From Candidatus Woesearchaeota archaeon (GTDB lineage Archaea; Nanobdellota; Nanobdellia; Woesearchaeales; GW2011-AR9): 22,694 nucleotides of DNA. Within the stretch, counting starts at the first letter, position 1, and each line of letters begins with the position of its first letter. Below are positions 6,184 through 12,364 of this stretch, piece after piece. The DNA is taken from the NCBI GenBank assembly GCA_018303045.1, contig JAGVYX010000022.1, positions 1 through 22,694 on the forward strand, in the 5' to 3' direction. Below the pieces are notes generated by a model, which made no database searches, had not been told where the DNA came from, and saw only the letters and a list, made by a program, of their open reading frames with translations. Both the position numbers and the translations under genes were made by a program.

Positions 6184-6909
6184 TCAAGAAACCAACGCCT
6201 TTATTTCATCGTCGGTCAGCTTCCTGGATCGTTTAGTCTTAACATCCACATAAGCCGCATCCACCCGCTCCACGTTAAAGCCATCTTTAAGGAATTCTTT
6301 CATAACCAAGATGCCTAATTTTAAGCCTTCCTGCACCGTTAGGCTGGGCTTGTACTTTTTTTTCAGAATTTCATCCAATTCGGCTTCGCCTTCGCCAATG
6401 GCCGCAGCGCGGTACTGGAAATACAACCCATACGGCTCAGTTAAAAACAATTTTACCATTCCGTCTTCTTCCACTCCCGCAACCAGCAAAGAAACGCCAA
6501 ACGGCCGCAGGCCAGCTGACTGAGTGCACACTTGTTTTAAATCGCAAATTTCTTTAACAATGGTTAATACATCTACTTTGGAGTCAAAGGTAACCAAATG
6601 CTGCTGCGCCCGTAATTGAGCTCTGTCAACCAGCACGCGGGCATCAGAAATTATTCCCGCAGCCGTAGCTATGATATGACTATCAATATTGAACATTTTT
6701 TCAATAGCTTCCGGAACGATCAATTTGGAGGTTATACGCTTATCAGAAACTAAAACCACCCCATCCTTGCAGGCAATTCCCAAAGCTGAAGAGCCTTGCC
6801 TAACAGTCTTTTTAGCGTATTCTACCTGCAGTAACCGACCATCTGGAGAAAACATCGTAATAGATCGGTCATAACTCATCTTATCCACAATTTGTTTTTG
6901 ATTATTCAT
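6184..6909 (-). CDS. psmA: proteasome subunit alpha
   Basis: The 241-residue product has the usual length of archaeal 20S proteasome alpha subunits, which form the outer rings of the barrel and gate substrate entry. The diagnostic N-terminal signature YDRSITMFSPDGRLLQVEYAKK is at residues 13-34, followed by GSSALGIACKDGVVLVSDKR and the alpha-type QSAGLRPFGVSLLVAG segment. It lacks the N-terminal catalytic Thr of beta subunits, as expected. The start at 6909 is supported by GAGGTG five bases upstream. It lies 49 bases after pop5 in the same direction and is the last gene of the OB-fold/pop5/psmA operon, the classic partner set of the exosome genes at 19891-22305. Confidence 0.96.
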   Translation of the reverse strand: MNNQKQIVDKMSYDRSITMFSPDGRLLQVEYAKKTVRQGSSALGIACKDGVVLVSDKRITSKLIVPEAIEKMFNIDSHIIATAAGIISDARVLVDRAQLRAQQHLVTFDSKVDVLTIVKEICDLKQVCTQSAGLRPFGVSLLVAGVEEDGMVKLFLTEPYGLYFQYRAAAIGEGEAELDEILKKKYKPSLTVQEGLKLGILVMKEFLKDGFNVERVDAAYVDVKTKRSRKLTDDEIKALVS

Positions 6910-6958
6910 AGCGGCACCTCAGGGATTAAAATTATATTTTGACAATCAATTATTCTAG

Positions 6959-7279
6959 TTATCCGCTCACCTTTTTAAGCATTCCGGAAATAATCACCGA
7001 TTTGATGATAACTTTAGCCCGATTAATCTCCGTAACCAGCGTTAACGCGGAAATAATTTCTTTAACAAAATTATGATTCACTTTTAAAACAAACCGATTA
7101 TTTGCATACTGCTCTTTAACAAACAAAGGCGCTGATTTAGCCATCCCCAATTGCCCTATGAACTCTGTTATCGCCTGCAGGGCTGCCGTTTCCACTTCGG
7201 CAGTCGTAAACTGCTTGTCGGAAATGATTTCAAAAGCGATATATCGTTTTTTTTGTCTCAGGGAGGGAAGCAGCTTCAT
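6959..7279 (-). CDS. rnp2: RNase P protein component 2 (Pop5)
   Basis: The 106-residue protein begins MKLLPSLRQKKRYIAFEI, the typical N-terminus of archaeal Pop5, and continues with an alpha/beta sandwich ending VKSVIISGMLKK. Pop5 pairs with Rpp30 to activate the RNase P RNA, which trims tRNA 5' leaders. Rpp30, often next door, is not in this stretch. The start lies 18 bases after the OB-fold gene stop, and psmA follows after 49 bases, so the three are probably co-transcribed. The small size and divergent middle leave slight uncertainty, but the N-terminal motif and context agree. Confidence 0.88.
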   Translation of the reverse strand: MKLLPSLRQKKRYIAFEIISDKQFTTAEVETAALQAITEFIGQLGMAKSAPLFVKEQYANNRFVLKVNHNFVKEIISALTLVTEINRAKVIIKSVIISGMLKKVSG

Positions 7280-7297
7280 GGCCTTTGATCTCGCAAT

Positions 7298-7711
7298 TTA
7301 TCCCACAAATTCTTCTTCGATATCATCCATCGCCGCCGCATCGGAATCTTCTTTCACAGAACCTTCTTCAGCTTCATTCTGCCTAAAAACTCCTGGATCA
7401 TTGGAAAAAACCTCTGGGGAAGCGCTTTCCAGAACTTCAATGGTCCCAAACTTGCCGGTAGACAATTGCTTTTCATCTTTGTAGGCCGAACACCAGCCAT
7501 TGTGCAGATGGATTTTATCACCTACCCTTATCTTGCCGACATCATCATTCCAGAGTGTTAGTTTTATTATTCCAGAACCATCCTTAACTTGGGCATTGCA
7601 GACTTTTCCTTTCTTGCCAAACTTTTCAAATTCCCGGGGTTCCTCTTTTTCTACAACTTCCAAGACTAAATCAATATTTCCTTGATTGGCTTTTATATCT
7701 TTAACTTCCAT
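7298..7711 (-). CDS. single-OB-fold nucleic-acid-binding protein (SOSS-B/RPA-like)
   Basis: Residues 1-95 form an OB-fold like archaeal single-stranded DNA-binding proteins and human SOSS-B: MEVKDIKANQGNIDLVLEVV, then VCNAQVKDGSGIIKLTLWNDDVGKIRVGDKIHLHNGW. The last 40 or so residues are acidic and disordered (EEGSVKEDSDAAAMDDIEEEF), as in tails that recruit partners. The frame extends upstream to a GTG at 7720, but AGGTGA overlaps that codon and sits 5 bases before the ATG at 7711, so I take the ATG as the start. A strong TATA box is at 7744-7753. It heads the operon with pop5 and psmA. A role in DNA repair or replication is inferred from the fold; an RNA role is possible given the neighbours. 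Confidence 0.82.
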   Translation of the reverse strand: MEVKDIKANQGNIDLVLEVVEKEEPREFEKFGKKGKVCNAQVKDGSGIIKLTLWNDDVGKIRVGDKIHLHNGWCSAYKDEKQLSTGKFGTIEVLESASPEVFSNDPGVFRQNEAEEGSVKEDSDAAAMDDIEEEFVG

Positions 7712-7743
7712 TTTATTCACCTGAAAATTTGAGGCTCAAGTAT

Positions 7744-7753
7744 TATATATAAT
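7744..7753 (-). promoter_or_regulatory. TATA box of the OB-fold/pop5/psmA operon
   Basis: On the minus strand this is TTATATATAA, about 25-28 bases before the expected transcription start near 7720. That leaves a short leader carrying AGGTGA ahead of the ATG at 7711. The dispersed repeat copy 2 begins only about 20 bases further upstream. Confidence 0.6.
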
Positions 7754-7772
7754 TTTCTGTTGTTTGGCGTTA

Positions 7773-7848
7773 TTGAAAAGTTCCTCGCTCTAGGCTCGAT
7801 AGCCATCGGCTCGGCTGCGTTAAATTATGACGAAGGCAAAAATTCCTC
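7773..7848. repeat. dispersed repeat element, copy 2
   Basis: These 76 bases match 1631-1706 with one mismatch (A/G). The internal hairpin is kept: GGCAAAAA (7835-7842) against TTTTTGCT, where the last pair becomes a G-U wobble in RNA. The right arm of the outer inverted repeat found in copy 1 is absent, and the sequence diverges after about 7880. Both copies keep an open frame on the plus strand across the shared part, but without a plausible start codon. Confidence 0.85.
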
Positions 7849-7889
7849 TTGCAATCCCCTTTTTGCTAGATTATTTAAACCAAAAGACT

Positions 7890-7970
7890 CAAAATTCCGA
7901 ACAGAATTTTGTGCCTTTTGTATATACCAAAGGGCTTAAATTTTTACGAAAATTTATGTCCTTTGGTATA
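7890..7970. terminator. two hairpins at the VKOR 3' end
   Basis: CAAAATTC (7890-7897) pairs with GAATTTTG (7904-7911) around a 6-base loop. Next is a long hairpin: TATACCAAAGG (7923-7933) pairs with CCTTTGGTATA (7960-7970), and inside it TAAATTTT (7937-7944) pairs with AAAATTTA (7949-7956) around a 4-base loop. The larger hairpin overlaps the last codons and stop of the VKOR gene. It could end or stabilise that minus-strand transcript, or be part of the neighbouring repeat element. Terminator function is inference. Confidence 0.5.
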
Positions 7971-8408
7971 ATACTGGATGTTATTATTGTTCATATTGTT
8001 CTTATAAGAATAAATCGACAATCCAAGAGCAACTAAAACAATGACATGAACTGCGGTGCATAACGGACAAATAGCTTTCAATAAAATTTCCGCAATGATT
8101 AAGTAAACTACAAATAATAAACCGCCAATATTCCAGTACAACAGCCGTTTTTGCTGTTTCTTATCCTTTTTGGTGTACGCCTGCCAAGCTAATAAAAATA
8201 AGGCCACAAACCACAGCAGGCCAAAGATAGCCACCGGTATGCCTAAAATCTCTGAATAAATGCTGGTATTAACTAAAGAGCAGGAAACTGTAGCATTAAA
8301 ATCGCAGGCGCCTTGGCTTTTAAGAAAATGCTCCACGGTTAAATATAAAGATACAGCAAAGCCGATCAGGCTAAGAACAATGTAGGCAATGTAAATCTTT
8401 TTCTTCAT
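7944..8408 (-). CDS. VKOR-family membrane thiol oxidoreductase
   Basis: The 154-residue protein resembles bacterial/archaeal vitamin K epoxide reductase homologues, which pass electrons from a DsbA-like partner to a quinone and so drive disulfide formation outside the membrane. It has four or five hydrophobic segments. The conserved loop cysteines are in GACDFNATVSCSLV (residues 33-46), followed by the Ser-rich NTSIYSEILGIPVAIFGLLW block, and the quinone-side redox motif CPLC is near residues 114-117. The last 18 or so residues (polar, Asn-rich, then a basic tail) are encoded partly by the long hairpin and look acquired or altered. A TATA-like TTTTTAAAT is about 25 bases before the ATG. No thioredoxin-like DsbA partner is adjacent. 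Confidence 0.88.
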   Translation of the reverse strand: MKKKIYIAYIVLSLIGFAVSLYLTVEHFLKSQGACDFNATVSCSLVNTSIYSEILGIPVAIFGLLWFVALFLLAWQAYTKKDKKQQKRLLYWNIGGLLFVVYLIIAEILLKAICPLCTAVHVIVLVALGLSIYSYKNNMNNNNIQYYTKGHKFS

Positions 8409-8546
8409 CTCTAGCGGTTAATAGATTCAAATTTAAAAATTATTCCCTCCTTTTTATGAATAGAGAACTTGGTCCATAAAAAATAAATTATTCAAAATTC
8501 TCAATAGGCCTTTATTTCTCATCAATTTCTAATCAATTGCTTGCGA

Positions 8547-9923
8547 TCAAAATTTATCCAGGGCATTAAAAGCAGCATTCCTCACCACTTCCGGCAGGGC
8601 CGGATGAATGTAAATCATTCTTACTAAATCATCCACTGTAGCGCCAAAAGTCAGGGCATAAATCAGCTGGTGAATCATCGTAGCAGCTTCTTCTCCTAAA
8701 ATATGAGCTCCCAGCAATTTTCTGGTTTTCTTATGAAATAATAATTTTACAAATTCCTGTTTTGACTGCCTGGCCTGCCCCATAGCGCTCTGTTCATATA
8801 AATTAAAGCCAATGGCGTAAGGTATTTTTTTTTTAATTAATTCTTGTTCCGTTGCTCCCACCGAGCCAATTTCCGGATTGGTAAAAACCGCATGGGGCAT
8901 GGGCGGATAATTAATCAGCCTCTTTCGTCGTTCTATAAAGTGAGCCCTAATTAAAAAATCTGCTTCAAAGTTCACCGCATGGCGAAAGAAATAATTTCCC
9001 GCCACGTCGCCCAAAGCATAGACCTCTTTAACAGTGGTTTCTAAAAATCTATTTGTTTTAATAAAGCCTTGTTTATCGGTTTTAATTCCAGTCTGCTCCA
9101 ACCTTAATTCTGCCGTATTAGGACTGATTCCCGTAGCCACTAGTAAAGCATCTCCGGTAATGATCTGTTTCTTTCCATTAGAAAAATCCAGATGCAGGAT
9201 AAATAAATCAGTTTTATATTCCACTTTAGCGACATTAACCTGAAAATGCGCCTTTTCCCGCATGGAAAAAACTTCAGTAAATACTTTGCTGACAGTCTGG
9301 TCTTCTCGGCTTAGCAGCCTGGAATCGCGAACGAACCAGCGCACTTCCGATCCTAAAGCCGAAAAAGCATAGCCTAACTCGCAGGCAATGTATCCGCCGC
9401 CAATCACCAGCAAACGATTAGGTTTTCGCCTAGCTCGCAAGGCTTCAGCGCTAGTCCAATACGGTGTTCTATCTAACCCTGGAATGGGCGGCGTAAAGGG
9501 GCTGGCGCCAGCGGCAATGTAAATTTTTTTGCCGGTTATTCTCTGATTGTTTACTTCAATTACTTTATCGCTGACAAATGCAGCATGGCCGCCATAGAAG
9601 GTTAACCGCGGGTGTTTCTGCTGGTACCAGCGTTTTATCTGATTAGAATCTTTATCGGTGGCGGCATTTATTCTTTTTACAACGCTGGAAAAATCTATCG
9701 AATTTATCCTTGAATCAATGGCAAATCTGTTAGAAGTTTTAATTAAAGAAACAAGGTTGGCCGGATGAATCAGCATCTTAGAGGGAATGCAGCCGCGGTT
9801 CAGGCAGGTTCCGCCCATCTTTCCCTTTTCAATTACCGCAACTTTGTATCCCTGCTCAAGAGCCGCGCTGGCTAAGTTAAGACCTCCTCCCGAACCAATA
9901 ACGATTGCATCAAATTCTTTCAT
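8547..9923 (-). CDS. class I pyridine nucleotide-disulfide oxidoreductase (dihydrolipoamide dehydrogenase/mycothione reductase-like)
   Basis: The 458-residue flavoprotein has an N-terminal FAD-binding motif (VIGSGGGLNLASAA), the redox-active disulfide GGTCLNRGCIPSK at about residues 38-50, an NAD(P)H-binding motif LLVIGGGYIACELGYA near 171-186, an ATG/ALGD FAD segment near residue 310, and a C-terminal dimer domain with the active-site HPALPEVVRNA. These establish a two-electron transfer between NAD(P)H and a disulfide. The exact substrate cannot be read from sequence: lipoamide, glutathione analogues, mycothiol-like thiols and metals are all possible. No 2-oxoacid dehydrogenase genes are nearby, which argues against a classical lipoamide role. 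Paired TATAATAG sequences lie just upstream. It faces VKOR, suggesting a thiol-redox neighbourhood. Confidence 0.88.
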   Translation of the reverse strand: MKEFDAIVIGSGGGLNLASAALEQGYKVAVIEKGKMGGTCLNRGCIPSKMLIHPANLVSLIKTSNRFAIDSRINSIDFSSVVKRINAATDKDSNQIKRWYQQKHPRLTFYGGHAAFVSDKVIEVNNQRITGKKIYIAAGASPFTPPIPGLDRTPYWTSAEALRARRKPNRLLVIGGGYIACELGYAFSALGSEVRWFVRDSRLLSREDQTVSKVFTEVFSMREKAHFQVNVAKVEYKTDLFILHLDFSNGKKQIITGDALLVATGISPNTAELRLEQTGIKTDKQGFIKTNRFLETTVKEVYALGDVAGNYFFRHAVNFEADFLIRAHFIERRKRLINYPPMPHAVFTNPEIGSVGATEQELIKKKIPYAIGFNLYEQSAMGQARQSKQEFVKLLFHKKTRKLLGAHILGEEAATMIHQLIYALTFGATVDDLVRMIYIHPALPEVVRNAAFNALDKF

Positions 9924-10042
9924 ATCTGTCGATTTACCTATTATACAGATCTATTATACAAGAAAGAAAACAATCTATTTAAAATTAACCTCCTCTCCAA
10001 AAAATTCGTAATTGTTTAGCTCACCGAAAACAAAAAGTCAAA

Positions 10043-10140
10043 GAAAACCGACCACCACCAGTCAATAGACCGGTGGCATGCTCGTATAGTCACTGCATTC
10101 GTTACTTGCTTTACAGCAAGCTTCGTTCGGGTCGGTTTTC
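10043..10140. repeat. branched structured element bounded by 11-bp inverted repeat
   Basis: GAAAACCGACC (10043-10053) and GGTCGGTTTTC (10130-10140) form a perfect 11-bp closing stem. Inside are a 9-bp hairpin, CCACCAGTC/GACCGGTGG (10055-10076, one G-T pair, loop AATA), and a 6-bp hairpin, CTTGCT/AGCAAG (10105-10120). GGGTC (10129-10133) can instead pair with GACCC (10142-10146), which would exclude the closing stem. It lies in the 330-base gap between two divergent flavoprotein genes, outside the likely leaders of both. It is not a tRNA. A non-coding RNA or a mobile-element end is possible. Confidence 0.6.
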
Positions 10141-10145
10141 TGACC

Positions 10146-10211
10146 CTGCTTATTCCAATGCATGTATAATCGTTTGTAAACCACTAGTGAATACACTCGC
10201 GGAATAAGCAG
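10146..10211. repeat. second 11-bp inverted repeat
   Basis: CTGCTTATTCC (10146-10156) and GGAATAAGCAG (10201-10211) are perfect inverted repeats around 44 bases containing ATGCAT and CACTAGTG palindromes. The structure directly adjoins the branched element at 10043-10140. The pair together fill most of the gap upstream of the gene at 10254. Confidence 0.6.
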
Positions 10212-10253
10212 ATTCAATAAAAATTTAAAGGATTAAACATTTGTTTTGGATTA

Positions 10254-11285
10254 ATGAAAAAAGTAGTAATTATCGGCGGCGGGTTTGCCGGAGCATTGGC
10301 AGCCAGAAAATTAGAAGACAGCTTTGCCGTAACTTTAATTGACGCCAAGGATTATTTTGAGTTTACCCCTTCAATATTGAGAACATTGATTGAGCCTGGA
10401 CACTATAAAAAAATAGAAGTTCTTCATCGCCGTTACCTGCATCAGGCGCAGGTTGTTGATGAAATCGTAGAGTCTTTTGACAGCCAGGCGGTTGTTACTA
10501 AAACTAAAAAGTATCCTTACGATTATTTAATAATCGCCACCGGCTCAAGATATAATTTGCCGATTAAAGCTGAGAATATGGTTCTGGCGGCGCGCGCCAG
10601 AGAACTAAAAAATTATGCCCAAAAACTGGCTAAAGCGGAATCGGTTTTAATTATCGGCGGCGGCATCGTTGGAGTAGAGCTGGCAGCCGAGATTATCGAG
10701 GCTTTTCCGGATAAAAAAATCACCATTATCCATGCCCATTCTGAACTTATTGAAAGAAATCCTCGAAAAGCCAGAGATTATGCGCGGCAATTTTTAGAAA
10801 AAAGAGGAGTTAAGTTAATCTTTAATGAATTAGTGGCCGAGTTTAAGGAACAGAATTATAAAACTGATAAAAACAATTTATTTAAGCCGGATTTGGCTTT
10901 TTTTTGCACGGGAATTAAACCAAATTATCAGTTATTGGTGCCTTACTGCGCTGGCAGCCTGAACGAGCGAAAAGCTGTGGAAGTTAACAATTATTTGCAG
11001 GTGAAGGGCTTTAAAAATATTTTTGCTGCCGGGGACATTACGGCTATTAAAGAAGAAAAACTGGCCCAAGGCGCTGAAAAGCAAGCTAAAGTTGTAGTCA
11101 AAAACATAATTAATTTAGACTGCGGCAGAACGTTGAAGGAATACCGGGTTAAAAAACTGCCCATGGTTATTAGTTTAGGCAAATGGCGCGGAATTTTTAT
11201 CAAAGATAACGTCGTAGTTACCGGAATTATTCCAGGAATATTAAAAATGCTCATTGAATGGAAAACTATGCGGAAGTTTCATTGA
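10254..11285 (+). CDS. NDH-2/FSP1-like FAD-dependent NAD(P)H dehydrogenase
   Basis: The 343-residue protein has a first Rossmann motif VVIIGGGFAGALAARKL (residues 4-20) for FAD, the DAKDYFEFTPSILRTLIEPG segment typical of type II NADH dehydrogenases and AIF-like quinone reductases, the motif SVLIIGGGIVGVELAAEI near 130-147 for NAD(P)H, and the FAD signature IFAAGDITAI near 261-270. There is no CxxxxC disulfide. A hydrophobic/basic C-terminus (GIIPGILKMLIEWKTMRKFH) could dock on the membrane surface. The likely role is transfer of electrons from NAD(P)H to a quinone or similar acceptor; the acceptor is inferred. It is shorter than typical NDH-2. A TATA-like AAAATTTAAAGG lies about 30 bases before the ATG, and no ribosome binding site is seen. 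Confidence 0.82.
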   Translation: MKKVVIIGGGFAGALAARKLEDSFAVTLIDAKDYFEFTPSILRTLIEPGHYKKIEVLHRRYLHQAQVVDEIVESFDSQAVVTKTKKYPYDYLIIATGSRYNLPIKAENMVLAARARELKNYAQKLAKAESVLIIGGGIVGVELAAEIIEAFPDKKITIIHAHSELIERNPRKARDYARQFLEKRGVKLIFNELVAEFKEQNYKTDKNNLFKPDLAFFCTGIKPNYQLLVPYCAGSLNERKAVEVNNYLQVKGFKNIFAAGDITAIKEEKLAQGAEKQAKVVVKNIINLDCGRTLKEYRVKKLPMVISLGKWRGIFIKDNVVVTGIIPGILKMLIEWKTMRKFH

Positions 11286-11410
11286 TGAAGAAATAATCAT
11301 TGGACTAAAAAGAGTTTCAGCATTAGATGTAATTATTCCCTTTCGTATAACTTAACAAACTCCTATTTAAATTAGCCCCAAATTTCCAAAAAAATTCACC
11401 AAAAGCTTTA

Positions 11411-11428
11411 TATATAATCGGTTATATA
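11411..11428 (+). promoter_or_regulatory. palindrome over TATA box, candidate autoregulatory operator
   Basis: TATATAA (11411-11417), TCGG, TTATATA (11422-11428) is a perfect palindrome that overlaps the TATA position for the ATG at 11441. A symmetric site covering the promoter of a winged-helix/antitoxin-like gene suits autorepression; this is inference. Confidence 0.5.
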
Positions 11429-11440
11429 CACTTATACAAC

Positions 11441-11716
11441 ATGGCCCAAGCAATGTTAAAACCGATTTTGCATTATCCCCAACTAGATACAGTCCTAATG
11501 GTGGAAGAATTTATCAAAGAAAACGGCGGTGAATACAAAAAAAGAAGCTTATGGGAGCATCTTCCAAGGAAAATGATGTACCAAACTTTTCAAGTAATTT
11601 TTGATTACCTATTAGACTCGCATAAAATTGCTGTAGATAAAGATGGAAAAATTTGCTGGATTTGGAACCCAGAATTAGTCAAGAAATATTTAGCCAGACC
11701 AGAACTATCAAGATGA
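11441..11716 (+). CDS. winged-helix-like protein, candidate antitoxin
   Basis: The 91-residue protein contains LHYPQLDTVLMVEEFIKENGGEYKKRSLWEHLPRKMMYQTFQVIFDYLLDSHKIAVDKDGKICWIWNP in short blocks: an N-terminal linker, three helices at about residues 16-56, and a beta wing (KIAVDKDGKICWIW, about 62-75). This is the shape of a winged-helix DNA-binding domain. The stop codon overlaps an ATG (ATGA, 11713-11716) at the head of a RelE-like reading frame, a layout typical of type II toxin-antitoxin operons with the antitoxin first. A palindrome covers its promoter. The function is inferred from context and fold-like pattern, not from a recognised named family. Confidence 0.65.
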   Translation: MAQAMLKPILHYPQLDTVLMVEEFIKENGGEYKKRSLWEHLPRKMMYQTFQVIFDYLLDSHKIAVDKDGKICWIWNPELVKKYLARPELSR

Positions 11717-12041
11717 ATCGCATATCAAATTTGCTGAAGAGAAATTAAAAGAAACTTTAGTTAAGCTCAAAACTTCTAAGACGGAAGACCAAAGATTGTA
11801 CAAATGGATTAACCGGGCTTTAGATGATATTGAAGAGAATGCTTTTTGTTCAACTCAAGTTCCTAAGAAACTGATCCCTAAAGTTTACATAGAAAAATAC
11901 GGTATTGACAATTTATGGAAATACGATCTGCCCAGTGGATGGAGGCTTCTTTATTCTGTAGCAAATGGCGAAGTAGTTGTTCTTGCCATTATCATTGAAT
12001 GGATGAGCCACAAAGATTATGAAAGAAGATTTAATTATTGA
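11713..12041 (+). pseudogene. RelE-like toxin gene with a frameshift near its start
   Basis: The frame running 11694-12041 encodes a small basic protein: FAEEKLKETLVKLK, then LYKWINRALDDIEEN, IPKVYIEKYGIDNLWKYDLPSGWRLLYSV and IIEWMSHKDYERRFNY. This resembles the RelE/ParE-type mRNA-interferase fold, with the C-terminal HKDYERRF in the usual place. This frame has no ATG upstream. The ATG at 11713, overlapping the antitoxin stop, is in another frame and ends after 11 codons (ATG AAT CGC...). Adding one base between about 11716 and 11721 would join that ATG to the toxin frame. The remaining intact frame starts only at TTG 11796 and lacks about 27 N-terminal residues. Either the toxin has been inactivated or there is a sequence error. 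Confidence 0.65.
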
Positions 12042-12073
12042 GGAGGTCTCAAGTCTGAAGAGCATAAGTCAAC

Positions 12074-12337
12074 ATGATCAAATTAACGCTGTATCAATTT
12101 GAAGAATGCCCTTATTGCGCCAAAGTAAGGGCCAAATTAGAAGAATTGGGGCTGGAATACCAGAAAGTCAATGTTCCCAGAGATCGTGAACATTCCTTAA
12201 GAAAAGAGCTGTTTAAAAAAAGCGGAGTGCCAACGGTGCCAGTTTTGAAGATAACCACTGATAATGAAGAAAAATTTCTCGGCGAATCGGAAGAAATAAT
12301 TAGTTATCTAAAGAGGTATTTTAAATATTTTAAATAG
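12074..12337 (+). CDS. glutaredoxin-like protein (CPYC)
   Basis: The 87-residue protein has the glutaredoxin fold: a first strand LTLYQF, the dithiol active site CPYC at residues 13-16, the cis-proline motif GVPTVP near residues 52-57, and the GESEEIISYL helix that closes the domain. It reduces disulfides or mixed disulfides using two cysteines; the reductant could be the flavoprotein oxidoreductase encoded at 8547-9923, which is inference. The ATG at 12074 is the first in frame after an in-frame TAA. A GAGGAGGT at 12041-12048 is 26 bases away, too far for a normal ribosome binding site. The gene ends 27 bases from the convergent CBS gene. Confidence 0.85.
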   Translation: MIKLTLYQFEECPYCAKVRAKLEELGLEYQKVNVPRDREHSLRKELFKKSGVPTVPVLKITTDNEEKFLGESEEIISYLKRYFKYFK

Positions 12338-12364
12338 TCGCAAAAACAACTTTAATTAATCCAG

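Noticed and set aside
7827..8036. 69-codon plus-strand frame starting in the dispersed repeat
   Set aside because: It runs antisense into the VKOR gene and is not conserved in repeat copy 1, which stops after 18 codons.
10043..10140. tRNA or tRNA-like gene from the cloverleaf appearance
   Set aside because: There is no T-arm GTTCGAATC-type loop, no recognisable anticodon arm and the closing stem is 11 bp; arm sizes do not fit.
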